Of a stretch of DNA of 64,000 nucleotides, positions 57,828 to 64,000 are shown in pieces. Below the pieces are notes generated by a model that was given only the letters and a program-made list of their open reading frames with translations, was not told the origin of the DNA and searched no databases. The position numbers and the translations under genes were made by a program. The stretch is from NCBI GenBank assembly GCA_003281685.1, contig QCBH01000005.1, positions 1 to 64,000 of the forward strand. The letters run 5' to 3'. Each line of letters begins with the position of its first letter. Within the stretch, counting starts at the first letter, position 1. Source of the DNA: Prochlorococcus sp. AG-347-E23 (GTDB lineage Bacteria > Cyanobacteriota > Cyanobacteriia > PCC-6307 > Cyanobiaceae).

Positions 57828-57865
57828 TTTTCTGTTGTAAATATTTGTTTTTTAAAAAAAAAAAT

Positions 57866-58972
57866 ATGCTTAAAGTTAATAGAAGTGATTTTTTAATAAA
57901 GCCATTTCTAAAAAGAAATAATATTAAAGCTTTCTATCAAATTATTTCTACCATATTACCAATAATTTCTATTTGGTTAATCATCTACCAAATAACAAAT
58001 CAACCTTTTTCATCATTGATAAAAGGGTTTCTAATGATACCTTTAATAGTTCTTCTAACTCTGTTCTCTTCTCGAACATTCTCATTAATGCATGATTGCG
58101 GTCATAATTCTCTTTTTACAAAACGGAAATTAAACCGCTTTTTTGGATTTCTACTTGGCTTAGTTAATGGTATTCCTCAGAAGTCATGGTCAATTGATCA
58201 TGCATTTCATCATAGAAATAATGGAAATTGGGAAATTTACAAAGGGCCGATAGATGTTTTAAGTCTTGAAGAATATAATTCCCTTACAAAAAGAGAGCAA
58301 CTATTTTATAAAGTAAGTCGAAACTGGATGATGCTTTTCCCTGGCGGTTTTTATTACTTAGTTTTAAAACCTAGATTAGGACTTGTTATTATTATTTTTA
58401 ATTTCACTAAAGATTTATTGGAAGAGACTTTTATCAAAATAAAAAACAGAGAAATCTCTCAACTTTTATCCATTGATTCAAGAGTTAAACCACCGTTTTC
58501 TGATTATGGAGATAATTTCAGTGAACTGTGTGAATTAATAATCAATAATTTAGTAGTAATAATAGGTTGGATTTTTATGTGTAAATGGTTGGGGTTAGTT
58601 TTTTTCTTATCATTTTATTCCATTGTATTAACCTTATCAGCAGCAATTTTAATATGTGTTTTTTTCGTACAACATAACTATGAGAATGCATATGCTAAAA
58701 ATACAAAAAATTGGGATCTCATCGATGGAGCGATTTTAGGTAGTAGCAATTTAGATATCCCTAGTTGGCTAAATTGGTTTTTAGCGGACATATCCTTCCA
58801 TAGCATTCATCATCTCTCTGAGAGAATACCAAATTACAACTTAAGAGCTTGTCATAAAGCAAACATTCATTTGCTCAAACAATCAAAGTTCTTAAAATTA
58901 AGAGATTTTTCAAACTGCTTCAAATATATTATTTGGGATAATAAAAATGAAAAATTAATTCCCATAAGTTAG
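57866..58972 (+). CDS. Membrane fatty acid desaturase (first)
   Basis: This membrane di-iron desaturase of about 368 residues has the three histidine boxes HDCGHNS (near residue 75), HAFHH (in DHAFHHRNNGNWE) and HSIHH (in SFHSIHHLSERIPNYNL). An intermediate FVQHNYENAY segment is also present. Membrane spans fall between the boxes. It should introduce a double bond into membrane lipid acyl chains; regioselectivity is not readable. I prefer the ATG at 57866 over a TTG at 57845 in an A-run. It is quite unlike the desaturase at 60591. Confidence 0.82.
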   Translation: MLKVNRSDFLIKPFLKRNNIKAFYQIISTILPIISIWLIIYQITNQPFSSLIKGFLMIPLIVLLTLFSSRTFSLMHDCGHNSLFTKRKLNRFFGFLLGLVNGIPQKSWSIDHAFHHRNNGNWEIYKGPIDVLSLEEYNSLTKREQLFYKVSRNWMMLFPGGFYYLVLKPRLGLVIIIFNFTKDLLEETFIKIKNREISQLLSIDSRVKPPFSDYGDNFSELCELIINNLVVIIGWIFMCKWLGLVFFLSFYSIVLTLSAAILICVFFVQHNYENAYAKNTKNWDLIDGAILGSSNLDIPSWLNWFLADISFHSIHHLSERIPNYNLRACHKANIHLLKQSKFLKLRDFSNCFKYIIWDNKNEKLIPIS

Positions 58973-58975
58973 TAC

Positions 58976-59128
58976 CTAATTCAACCTTCCTCTCAATTTT
59001 CTTTTTAGAGGAATACTGCTATACGCATGAGTACCAATAGATGGAGGCAAGTCATTCTTTAAAGGATGCATAAAAGCATTTGCCATACTCTCTAACATTT
59101 TCGAAAGCCAATTAATTACTGATTTCAT
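58976..59128 (-). CDS. 50-residue micropeptide with MHPL/THAYSS motif
   Basis: The ATG at 59128 starts MKSVINWLSKMLESMANAFM, an amphipathic N-terminal helix. It continues with HPLKNDLPPSIGTHAYSSIP and a basic tail. The frame is not an obvious membrane span and has a distinctive proline and histidine pattern. It converges on the desaturase gene with 3 bases between stops. From memory (unchecked) similar short proteins exist in other Prochlorococcus genomes. Confidence 0.55.
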   Translation of the reverse strand: MKSVINWLSKMLESMANAFMHPLKNDLPPSIGTHAYSSIPLKRKLRGRLN

Positions 59129-59416
59129 CTGAAAATCTAAAAGTGTATATTTATATCATCTAACTAAATTACCTAAAAGTAAATCAGTCTTTATGCTGGT
59201 TTTTTGGGAGATTAATTTGTAAGAATAATATAAAAAAATCAAGATTTTTTTCCCTTTTCTCTTTTAAAAGAAAAACATTACTAACTTTGCAAAGGTAACC
59301 CAGATGCAAAAAAGAATTTAGTAAATAATACTTATTTTTTCTAATTCACTTAATAAATTAAATTATTGAACTTAATTTCGTGCTATATCTCTATTCCAAA
59401 TAAATCTAACACTGTT

Positions 59417-59575
59417 ATGAATGATTCATTTGTCTCTACCAACCAGAATACAGAAATAGATTCTATTAGTTCATATTTTGAGTGTATTACTGAATGCAGT
59501 ATTGTGGATGGTCATCAAGAATGTATTACTCGTTGTTTAGAAATTCATTTAAAGGGAGGCGAACAAAATGAATAA
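59417..59575 (+). CDS. 52-residue micropeptide with paired CxxxC motifs
   Basis: I choose the ATG at 59417 (MNDSFVSTNQNTEID); a start at 59366 would add 17 residues. The end holds two CxxxC pairs, FECITECSIV and QECITRCLEIH, separated by about ten residues. This is a helical-hairpin pattern that could form two disulfides or bind metal. The stop overlaps the start of the next micropeptide by 8 bases, so they are probably translated together. Confidence 0.55.
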   Translation: MNDSFVSTNQNTEIDSISSYFECITECSIVDGHQECITRCLEIHLKGGEQNE

Positions 59576-59720
59576 AAAAAATTCACCTCAAAGGAAAACA
59601 ACTTTAAAATGGAACTCGAATGGAGAACTTTCTGAAATTGATATGTTAAGAATTTTGGAAAAGATATCACCTAATGATCTTAATCAATGCGAATTAACAT
59701 ATGATTCTGATCAATTTTAA
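59568..59720 (+). CDS. 50-residue soluble micropeptide coupled to 59417
   Basis: The ATG at 59568 lies inside the end of the CxxxC gene, 8-base overlap, with GGGAGGCG just upstream as ribosome site. The product is a charged soluble peptide (MNKKNSPQRKTTLKWNSN start) with a C-terminal LRILEKISPNDLNQCELTYD helix. The two-gene overlap suggests a pair acting together. The function is unknown. Confidence 0.5.
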   Translation: MNKKNSPQRKTTLKWNSNGELSEIDMLRILEKISPNDLNQCELTYDSDQF

Positions 59721-59810
59721 AATTAATTATTTCTAGATTTTTTAAATTATTAATTACGCAAACCCTTTATAATAATATCAAAAAAATATTTCTAATAAAC
59801 TGCATTATTA

Positions 59811-59972
59811 ATGATCTTAAGTCAGGCTATATTCAAAAATTTCTTTTTCAATATTTTTACTATTGCTGTTGATAAAAAGGAACTTATGGAATTTCTGGAA
59901 TATATCAATTTTAAATTAATCAGTTTTCAATCAAGATTTAGAACATTTCATAACATCTTAGATTTTATTTAA
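59811..59972 (+). CDS. Doubtful 53-residue frame
   Basis: The ATG at 59811 opens a frame rich in Phe and Ile, with an internal Met at residue 26. It ends just before the convergent micropeptide at 59976. No clear helix-tail design or ribosome site is visible. This could be random AT-rich sequence or a gene remnant. Confidence 0.22.
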   Translation: MILSQAIFKNFFFNIFTIAVDKKELMEFLEYINFKLISFQSRFRTFHNILDFI

Positions 59973-59975
59973 GAA

Positions 59976-60116
59976 TTAATTTTTAGAACTACTTCCTTTT
60001 TTTAAGAATGTTTTACTAATTTCTTTTTTTGTTAGTTGAATCGGTTTTAAAAAGCCTGAATCGCCATGAGTTGGACAATAATAAGTCATAAGCATCCACT
60101 TTTTTTCTTCATCCAT
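59976..60116 (-). CDS. 46-residue micropeptide with CPTHGDSG motif
   Basis: The ATG at 60116 gives MDEEKKWMLMTYYCPTHGDSGF and a Lys/Ser-rich tail. The compact TYYCPTHGDSGFLKP core with one Cys and a His could be a metal-binding or catalytic-looking turn, but no family is recognised. The upstream flank is AT-rich and gene-free. Confidence 0.5.
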   Translation of the reverse strand: MDEEKKWMLMTYYCPTHGDSGFLKPIQLTKKEISKTFLKKGSSSKN

Positions 60117-60303
60117 AAGTAATCTTTAAAAATACATAACAAGTAAATAAGACGATTTATGAAAAAATTGACGTTTTTTAATCTTTTTTTCTTTTTTACT
60201 TAATAATTTATAAAAATTTTGCATCTATCCTCACTAAATAGATATAAATACGCATGACTTTTAAAAAAAATCCTGCTATTTATTAATAAATTTAAAATTA
60301 TTC

Positions 60304-60435
60304 ATGTCTCTAGAATCTATATTGATGGTAGTTGCTCCAATCTGTCTTTTTACTGTAGGAGTAATTGTTTTACCTATTCTAGTAAAGCCACGAAAACAAT
60401 CTGGTTTACCTAAAAGGTATATACGCGGTCTTTAA
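60304..60435 (+). CDS. 43-residue membrane micropeptide
   Basis: The ATG at 60304 encodes MSLESILMVVAPICLFTVGV, a single hydrophobic helix, then a basic tail, VKPRKQSGLPKRYIRGL. A helix followed by a strongly basic tail suits a small thylakoid-membrane protein. It lies upstream of the second desaturase gene. Confidence 0.5.
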   Translation: MSLESILMVVAPICLFTVGVIVLPILVKPRKQSGLPKRYIRGL

Positions 60436-60570
60436 ATTAATTAAATAGATAGATAAATAAAAAGATTTTGATAAAAGAATAAAATAAAAATGTTTGGCAA
60501 AAATAATTTTATTTGAAGATGAAATTAAAATTGTAAAAACTTTATCGAAAAAAAATTATAAATTCTTATT

Positions 60571-60591
60571 ATGAGATCCTGTGATGGATAA
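60571..60591 (+). promoter_or_regulatory. Six-codon upstream ORF coupled to desaturase start
   Basis: ATG at 60571 encodes MRSCDG and stops with TAA whose last base is the A of the desaturase ATG (TAATG at 60589-60593). Such an arrangement can hand ribosomes directly to the next start. It may be chance, as it is very short. Confidence 0.25.
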
Positions 60592-61808
60592 TGGAATATA
60601 TAAATTCACTTTTATTTAACAAAATTCTAAACAAAAAAAATTTGAGTAATATAAGATTTTCAGGTCTTAAAGGCCAAGCGCTTGTAATAGAGGATAAAGA
60701 TATTCCAAGCATAAAAGAATTTCAGGATGTCATCCCAGATCACTACTTTAAGAGCGATACCAAAACATCTTTGAAGTATCTTTTACAATCGGCTTTAATC
60801 CAATCATTAGTAGTTGCAATAGGGTTATCTATTCCATTTACCCCAAAAATGATCCCAATTTGGATCATATACGCATTAATATCAGGTACCACTGCAATGG
60901 GATTCTGGGTAATTGCCCATGAATGTGGGCATGGAGCATTCTCTAAAAACAAAACATTAGAATCCATAACAGGTTATTTACTACATTCATTACTTCTAGT
61001 GCCTTATTTTTCTTGGCAGCGTTCTCATTCAGTTCATCATCGATTCACAAATAACATAACCAATGGAGAAACTCACGTCCCTTTAGTCATAAAAGGAAAT
61101 GGAGTTACTGAAAAAGTTGGCGGAGAAAAAGAATTAAATTTTTCAAATTCCTTAGGTAAGAAAAAGTATGGAATTCTTCAACTTGTTTTACATCTAATCT
61201 TTGGTTGGCCTGCTTATTTACTTACTGGAAGTACAGGAGGCGTTAAATATGGAACTTCAAATCATTTTTGGCCAATTAAACCATTTTCTAAAGCATTATG
61301 GCCATCAATATGGGCCAAGAAAGTTTGGATATCAGATATTGGTGTAGGTTTGACATTATTGGGTATTACTTATTTAGTTTTCCAGTATGGATTATTTCCA
61401 GTGATTGCTATATATTTTGGTCCTTTATTAGTGGTTAATTGTTGGCTAGTAGTTTATACATGGCTTCATCATACAGATTCAGATGTACCTCATCTTTCAA
61501 ATACGGAATTTTCCTTTATGAGAGGCGCATTTCTATCTATTGACAGGCCTTACGGTAGTGTCCTTAATTTTCTTCACCATAATATAGGTTCCAGCCATGT
61601 CGTTCATCATGTATGTCCAAAGATCCCTCACTATCATGCAAAAAAGGCAACTGTCTTAATTAAAAAAGCCTTTAATAAAGCATATCTTTTTAATCCTGAT
61701 CCGATACACAAAGCTATATGGAATATTGCTTGCAATTGCGTTGCAGTTAAGTCAGACATCAAGAGAGGAAGATATATATGGCAATCTTCATACAAAATGG
61801 TGGATTAA
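60591..61808 (+). CDS. Delta-12-type membrane fatty acid desaturase (second)
   Basis: This 405-residue di-iron desaturase has histidine boxes HECGHGAF (near residue 107), HSVHHRFTNN (near 143) and HVVHHVCPKIPHYHA (near 335), plus WLHHTDSDVPH. The boxes and loop TNNITNGETHVP match the FAD2/Delta-12 group rather than the form at 57866. It should desaturate fatty acyl chains in membrane lipids, commonly raised in cold or high light. Membrane spans occur between boxes. Its start is coupled to a six-codon upstream frame. Confidence 0.88.
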   Translation: MEYINSLLFNKILNKKNLSNIRFSGLKGQALVIEDKDIPSIKEFQDVIPDHYFKSDTKTSLKYLLQSALIQSLVVAIGLSIPFTPKMIPIWIIYALISGTTAMGFWVIAHECGHGAFSKNKTLESITGYLLHSLLLVPYFSWQRSHSVHHRFTNNITNGETHVPLVIKGNGVTEKVGGEKELNFSNSLGKKKYGILQLVLHLIFGWPAYLLTGSTGGVKYGTSNHFWPIKPFSKALWPSIWAKKVWISDIGVGLTLLGITYLVFQYGLFPVIAIYFGPLLVVNCWLVVYTWLHHTDSDVPHLSNTEFSFMRGAFLSIDRPYGSVLNFLHHNIGSSHVVHHVCPKIPHYHAKKATVLIKKAFNKAYLFNPDPIHKAIWNIACNCVAVKSDIKRGRYIWQSSYKMVD

Positions 61809-61925
61809 AAACACAATAATCATCAACTCTTTATCACATTAATTTACGCAAATCTGAAAATAATATAAAAGAATTAGCCATAACAAATTTTTCATCTTAG
61901 ATAATATTCCAGTTATAATAATTTT

Positions 61926-62087
61926 ATGAGTGGCGACAATTTACATGGTAAGCAGCCTATTAAATTTTATTCGGAAAAAATAACACTTACAAAAGTTGAA
62001 TTATTAGAAAGACAGTTAAGTTTAGGCGAAAAAATTTCAGATTTAGAACAAAAGCATAAAGAATGGAGCAAAAAACTCTCAGGTTGA
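61926..62087 (+). CDS. 53-residue helical micropeptide
   Basis: The ATG at 61926 encodes a soluble peptide starting MSGDNLHGKQPIKFYSEKIT. A helix follows (KVELLERQLSLGEKISDLEQ) whose Leu spacing suggests a coiled coil. The gap after the desaturase is 117 bases. No family is recognised; it may bind another protein through the coil. Confidence 0.5.
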   Translation: MSGDNLHGKQPIKFYSEKITLTKVELLERQLSLGEKISDLEQKHKEWSKKLSG

Positions 62088-62137
62088 TCATCTAACATGA
62101 TGAATATAAATGGCTGATTGATATTTTATTTACCTTA

Positions 62138-62755
62138 TCAAGAAACTTTTCTGTAAATTATTGAAAAATTATTTGCAGGCATTCTAATAATATCCTCTTG
62201 AGAAAAACCATTTTTTTTACTCTCATTATAAACTTCCTCAAGATTTTTAATACCCCAAAGATCATTTTGCATTTTTAATGAATTATCGAAAAAATAATTA
62301 CTTTCGCTTGTATGCTTATTGCAAATTTTAAATGGCCCATACAAAATCAAAAATTGCCCCTTATTTAGTAATTTTCCTGACTCTCTAAAGAGTGCTACAG
62401 TACAAGACCACTGTGCTACATGAATCATATTTATAGATACTATTCCTTGCAAAGAACGAGCTAATCTCAATGGAATTTTCCAAGGAATTTTTTCTACATC
62501 AATCTCAAGAGGCTCGGGCATTTTCTTAGTTAGGTCTTCATACTCAATCCAAGAACTTATACTTTGTCTATGAACTAACTTTGGGTCACTTGTTTGCCAA
62601 ATTATTCCAGGAAAACGTTTTTGAAAAACCACTCCATGTTCACCGCTGCCACTCCCGATTTCCAATACTGAACCTTTTTTTATAATTCTGGATAGTACAT
62701 CACCAATGCAGTCTCTATTTCTTTGAGTTGCCGAAAAAAAAAGTCTATTATCCAA
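62138..62755 (-). CDS. DUF938 SAM-dependent methyltransferase
   Basis: This 205-residue protein contains the SAM motif SVLEIGSGSGEHGVVFQKRFP near residue 29. The DUF938-specific segments NRDCIGDVL at the start, INMIHVAQWSCTVALF and LILYGPFK are also present. The family is a methyltransferase group, also found in animals (UPF0585), with unsettled substrate. It converges with the micropeptide at 61926. Confidence 0.85.
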   Translation of the reverse strand: MDNRLFFSATQRNRDCIGDVLSRIIKKGSVLEIGSGSGEHGVVFQKRFPGIIWQTSDPKLVHRQSISSWIEYEDLTKKMPEPLEIDVEKIPWKIPLRLARSLQGIVSINMIHVAQWSCTVALFRESGKLLNKGQFLILYGPFKICNKHTSESNYFFDNSLKMQNDLWGIKNLEEVYNESKKNGFSQEDIIRMPANNFSIIYRKVS

Positions 62756-62806
62756 AATTGCAAAAATTGGGCGCTTAAGTAAAAAGAATAATTATAAAAT
62801 CCTTGA

Positions 62807-62971
62807 TTATTTAATCTTTCTCAATTTAGGAGTCTTGAAAAACATTATTTTAAGGCTAAAGAATAATATTGAAATTGTAAGAGCAGGCAAGATATAAAGT
62901 ATTAAATCAGAGCTTATTAGAGAAGGAATCCTTCCAAAAATTAAATGCATGTAATAAGTCGCGAATGACAT
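62807..62971 (-). CDS. 54-residue membrane micropeptide
   Basis: The ATG at 62971 starts MSFATYYMHLIFGRIPSLIS. A hydrophobic helix (LILYILPALTISILFFSLKI) and a basic tail (KTPKLRKIK) follow. It is on the same strand as the DUF938 gene, 51 bases upstream of it. Typical helix-and-basic-tail form; not recognised. Confidence 0.45.
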   Translation of the reverse strand: MSFATYYMHLIFGRIPSLISSDLILYILPALTISILFFSLKIMFFKTPKLRKIK

Positions 62972-63059
62972 GAATTCATATATATCTAATTTATTAATAG
63001 CAATTATTTGAATTCAAAAAAATACTTTTAGTAAAAAAAACCAAAAATTTACAAAATAA

Positions 63060-63091
63060 AGAGTCAGCCTGTATCCCTACTAGCTGACTCT
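63060..63091. other. Strong 9-bp hairpin, candidate sRNA end or attenuator
   Basis: AGAGTCAGC (63060-63068) pairs perfectly with GCTGACTCT (63083-63091). Inside the 14-base loop GTA and TAC can form three more pairs around TCCC. The sequence is GC-rich for this region. Read on the minus strand it is followed by a T-rich stretch (TTTATTTTG), as in a terminator. The gap 62972-63326 (355 bases) holds no gene, so this could end a small RNA. Confidence 0.45.
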
Positions 63092-63272
63092 GGTAATATA
63101 TTAATTTAAATTACCTTTAAATGAGGATATACTTCTAAAAAAAAAAGGTGAAAAGTTTATATATTTTTTCCAAAAAAAAAAATCAGAACAAAAATAATAA
63201 TGTATATTTCGGTACATAAATGTAGCATTTTTAAAGTGATTTGAGTAAAAAAAGCAATTATTCCTATTTTTC

Positions 63273-63318
63273 TTTACATTTATAAATAAATATGTTATTT
63301 TTATTTACAAATTACATA
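63273..63318 (+). promoter_or_regulatory. Repeated TTTACA motifs before tandem hli genes
   Basis: TTTACATT (63273-63280), TTTACAAA (63304-63311) and ATTACATA (63311-63318) lie just upstream of the first hli ATG (63327). The first two match the 8-base half-site (G/T)TTACA(T/A)(T/A) of the HLR1 element bound by RpaB. The canonical two-base spacing between paired half-sites is not kept, so this is a candidate only. Confidence 0.3.
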
Positions 63319-63326
63319 ATAAAAAA

Positions 63327-63434
63327 ATGACTCCAGAAGCAGAACGTTTTAACGGTTGGGCAGCAATGTTAGGTTTTGTTGCAGCAGTCGGTGCCTATGT
63401 AACAACAGGTCAAATCATACCAGGTTGGTTTTAA
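63327..63434 (+). CDS. hli: High-light-inducible protein (short Hli, first of pair)
   Basis: A 35-residue Hli made almost only of the signature helix: MTPEAERFNGWAAMLGFVAA ... TGQIIPGWF. The ExxNGxxAMxGF motif (here ERFNGWAAMLGF) carries chlorophyll ligands (Glu and Asn), and TGQIIPG is the typical C-terminus. At 35 residues it is near the lower size limit. Its stop TAA overlaps the next hli start (TAATG). Confidence 0.93.
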   Translation: MTPEAERFNGWAAMLGFVAAVGAYVTTGQIIPGWF

Positions 63435-63574
63435 TGAAAAACAAGGAACCAAATTCAGTTGAAAAAGAAAAAATTATTGCTGAAAAGCTGAACGGAAGAT
63501 TTGCAATGTTAGGTTTTGTGGCTCTTGTTGGAGCATATTTAACAACTGGACAGATTATTCCAGGATTTATCTAA
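63434..63574 (+). CDS. hli: High-light-inducible protein (short Hli, second of pair)
   Basis: A 46-residue Hli with a charged N-terminus (MKNKEPNSVEKEKIIAE), then EKLNGRFAMLGFVALVGAYL and TTGQIIPGFI. The chlorophyll-ligand Glu-Asn-Arg pattern is intact. The ATG at 63434 shares its A with the stop of the first hli gene, giving coupled translation of the two. They probably form paired or mixed oligomers in thylakoids; that is inference. Confidence 0.95.
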   Translation: MKNKEPNSVEKEKIIAEKLNGRFAMLGFVALVGAYLTTGQIIPGFI

Positions 63575-63597
63575 TCAAATTTCCTTAATCTACGAAA

Positions 63598-63633
63598 GGA
63601 CCAGATTTAAATTAAAATTTGGTTCTTTTTTTT
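63598..63633 (+). terminator. Rho-independent terminator after hli pair
   Basis: GGACCAGATTT pairs with AAATTTGGTTC (11 pairs, two G-U) across a six-base loop, followed by eight T. It starts 24 bases after the second hli stop, so the two hli genes form a closed two-gene unit. Confidence 0.8.
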
Positions 63634-64000
63634 GATTATTTTTATAGTTGATACTAAACTTACTGCATTAGTACAAGTTTAATCACTCGATTAAAAACTA
63701 AACAATATGATAAAAGTTTATATTAATTGACCGCAATTCTAAAATCTAGACTTAAGTGATCTTGAATTCTTTGGATTATAGAACTAAAAATTTAGCCTTA
63801 AAGAAATACCAAGTCAATTTTACTAATCAACATTGACGTAAAATTATCCAAAAAAGTAAATATTGTAAGTAACAGCATTAAAAATAAAATTACCATCAGA
63901 ATGTTTAAAAATGATAATTACTGAATTTTAACTAAATTAATGCAGGTAGAAATATTATTTGATCATTTTCTTCTTAAGGACTTAAATTTATTCGTTAATT
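63634..64000. other. AT-rich right end, no clear gene
   Basis: After the hli terminator I see no convincing gene or RNA. A frame from ATG 63940 stays open to the window end (about 20 codons, MQVEILFDHFLLKD), and could be the start of a gene continuing outside. Support is too weak to call it. Confidence 0.3.

Noticed and set aside
60156..60200. 14-codon frame MKKLTFFNLFFFFT
   Set aside because: It consists of T-runs giving Phe and is best explained by base composition.
1..64000. CRISPR arrays, insertion sequences, integrases or prophage genes
   Set aside because: No regularly spaced repeats, transposase motifs or integrase signatures were seen, including next to the two tRNA genes.

Overview
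The window looks like chromosome from a high-light-type Prochlorococcus, a small marine picocyanobacterium. Base composition is very AT-rich and genes are tightly packed with short or overlapping junctions. It carries a kaiB-kaiC pair with no kaiA, an inactive ClpR beside ClpP3, a Hik33/NblS-type kinase, plant-type ferredoxin, a lipid A/BamA cluster, a photosystem II S4-domain protein and several high-light-inducible (Hli) proteins. The assignment is inferred from gene content and order; no database was searched.

From 1 to about 52.6 kb the window is mostly a core genome. It opens with a PIN/TRAM protein, the clpR-clpP3 pair, ilvC, cobD and an hli gene with small membrane genes. Next come hup, a glgX-type debranching enzyme, tRNA-Gly(UCC), a GPH sugar symporter, an MlaE-type permease, two cyanobacterial DUF proteins, plsY, pyrF and tyrS. 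A minus-strand envelope cluster (purC, bamA, lpxC, fabZ, lpxA, lpxB, msrA) is followed by purD, nblS, kaiC, kaiB, rplU-rpmA, truB, a SpoIID-like gene, rnz, petF, serA-prmA, an S4-domain gene and tRNA-Val(GAC). From 40.8 to 52.6 kb come less universal genes: a flavin oxidase-like protein, DoxX, a rearranged photolyase-like protein, a stand-alone NAD-ligase adenylation domain, an SDR, murD, pirin, DUF1643, DUF2214, a GAF/zinc protein and a flavoprotein.

From about 52.7 kb to the end the character changes. Coding density drops and most genes encode 30-90 residue proteins, many with one membrane span, interspersed with an EamA transporter, a cupin, a DUF805 protein, two different membrane fatty acid desaturases, a DUF938 methyltransferase and two tandem hli genes. 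This resembles the flexible, stress-responsive regions of Prochlorococcus genomes. I see no integrase, transposase, CRISPR array or prophage.

The most notable signals are: the photolyase-like protein, whose usual N-terminal domain seems to lie at its C-terminus; the free-standing ligase nucleotidyltransferase; the micropeptide-rich tail, with two related DDQDGG peptides and a WFxW paralogue pair; a micropeptide with no ordinary start codon; and repeated TTTACA-type motifs before the tandem hli genes, which may link them to the NblS-RpaB pathway.
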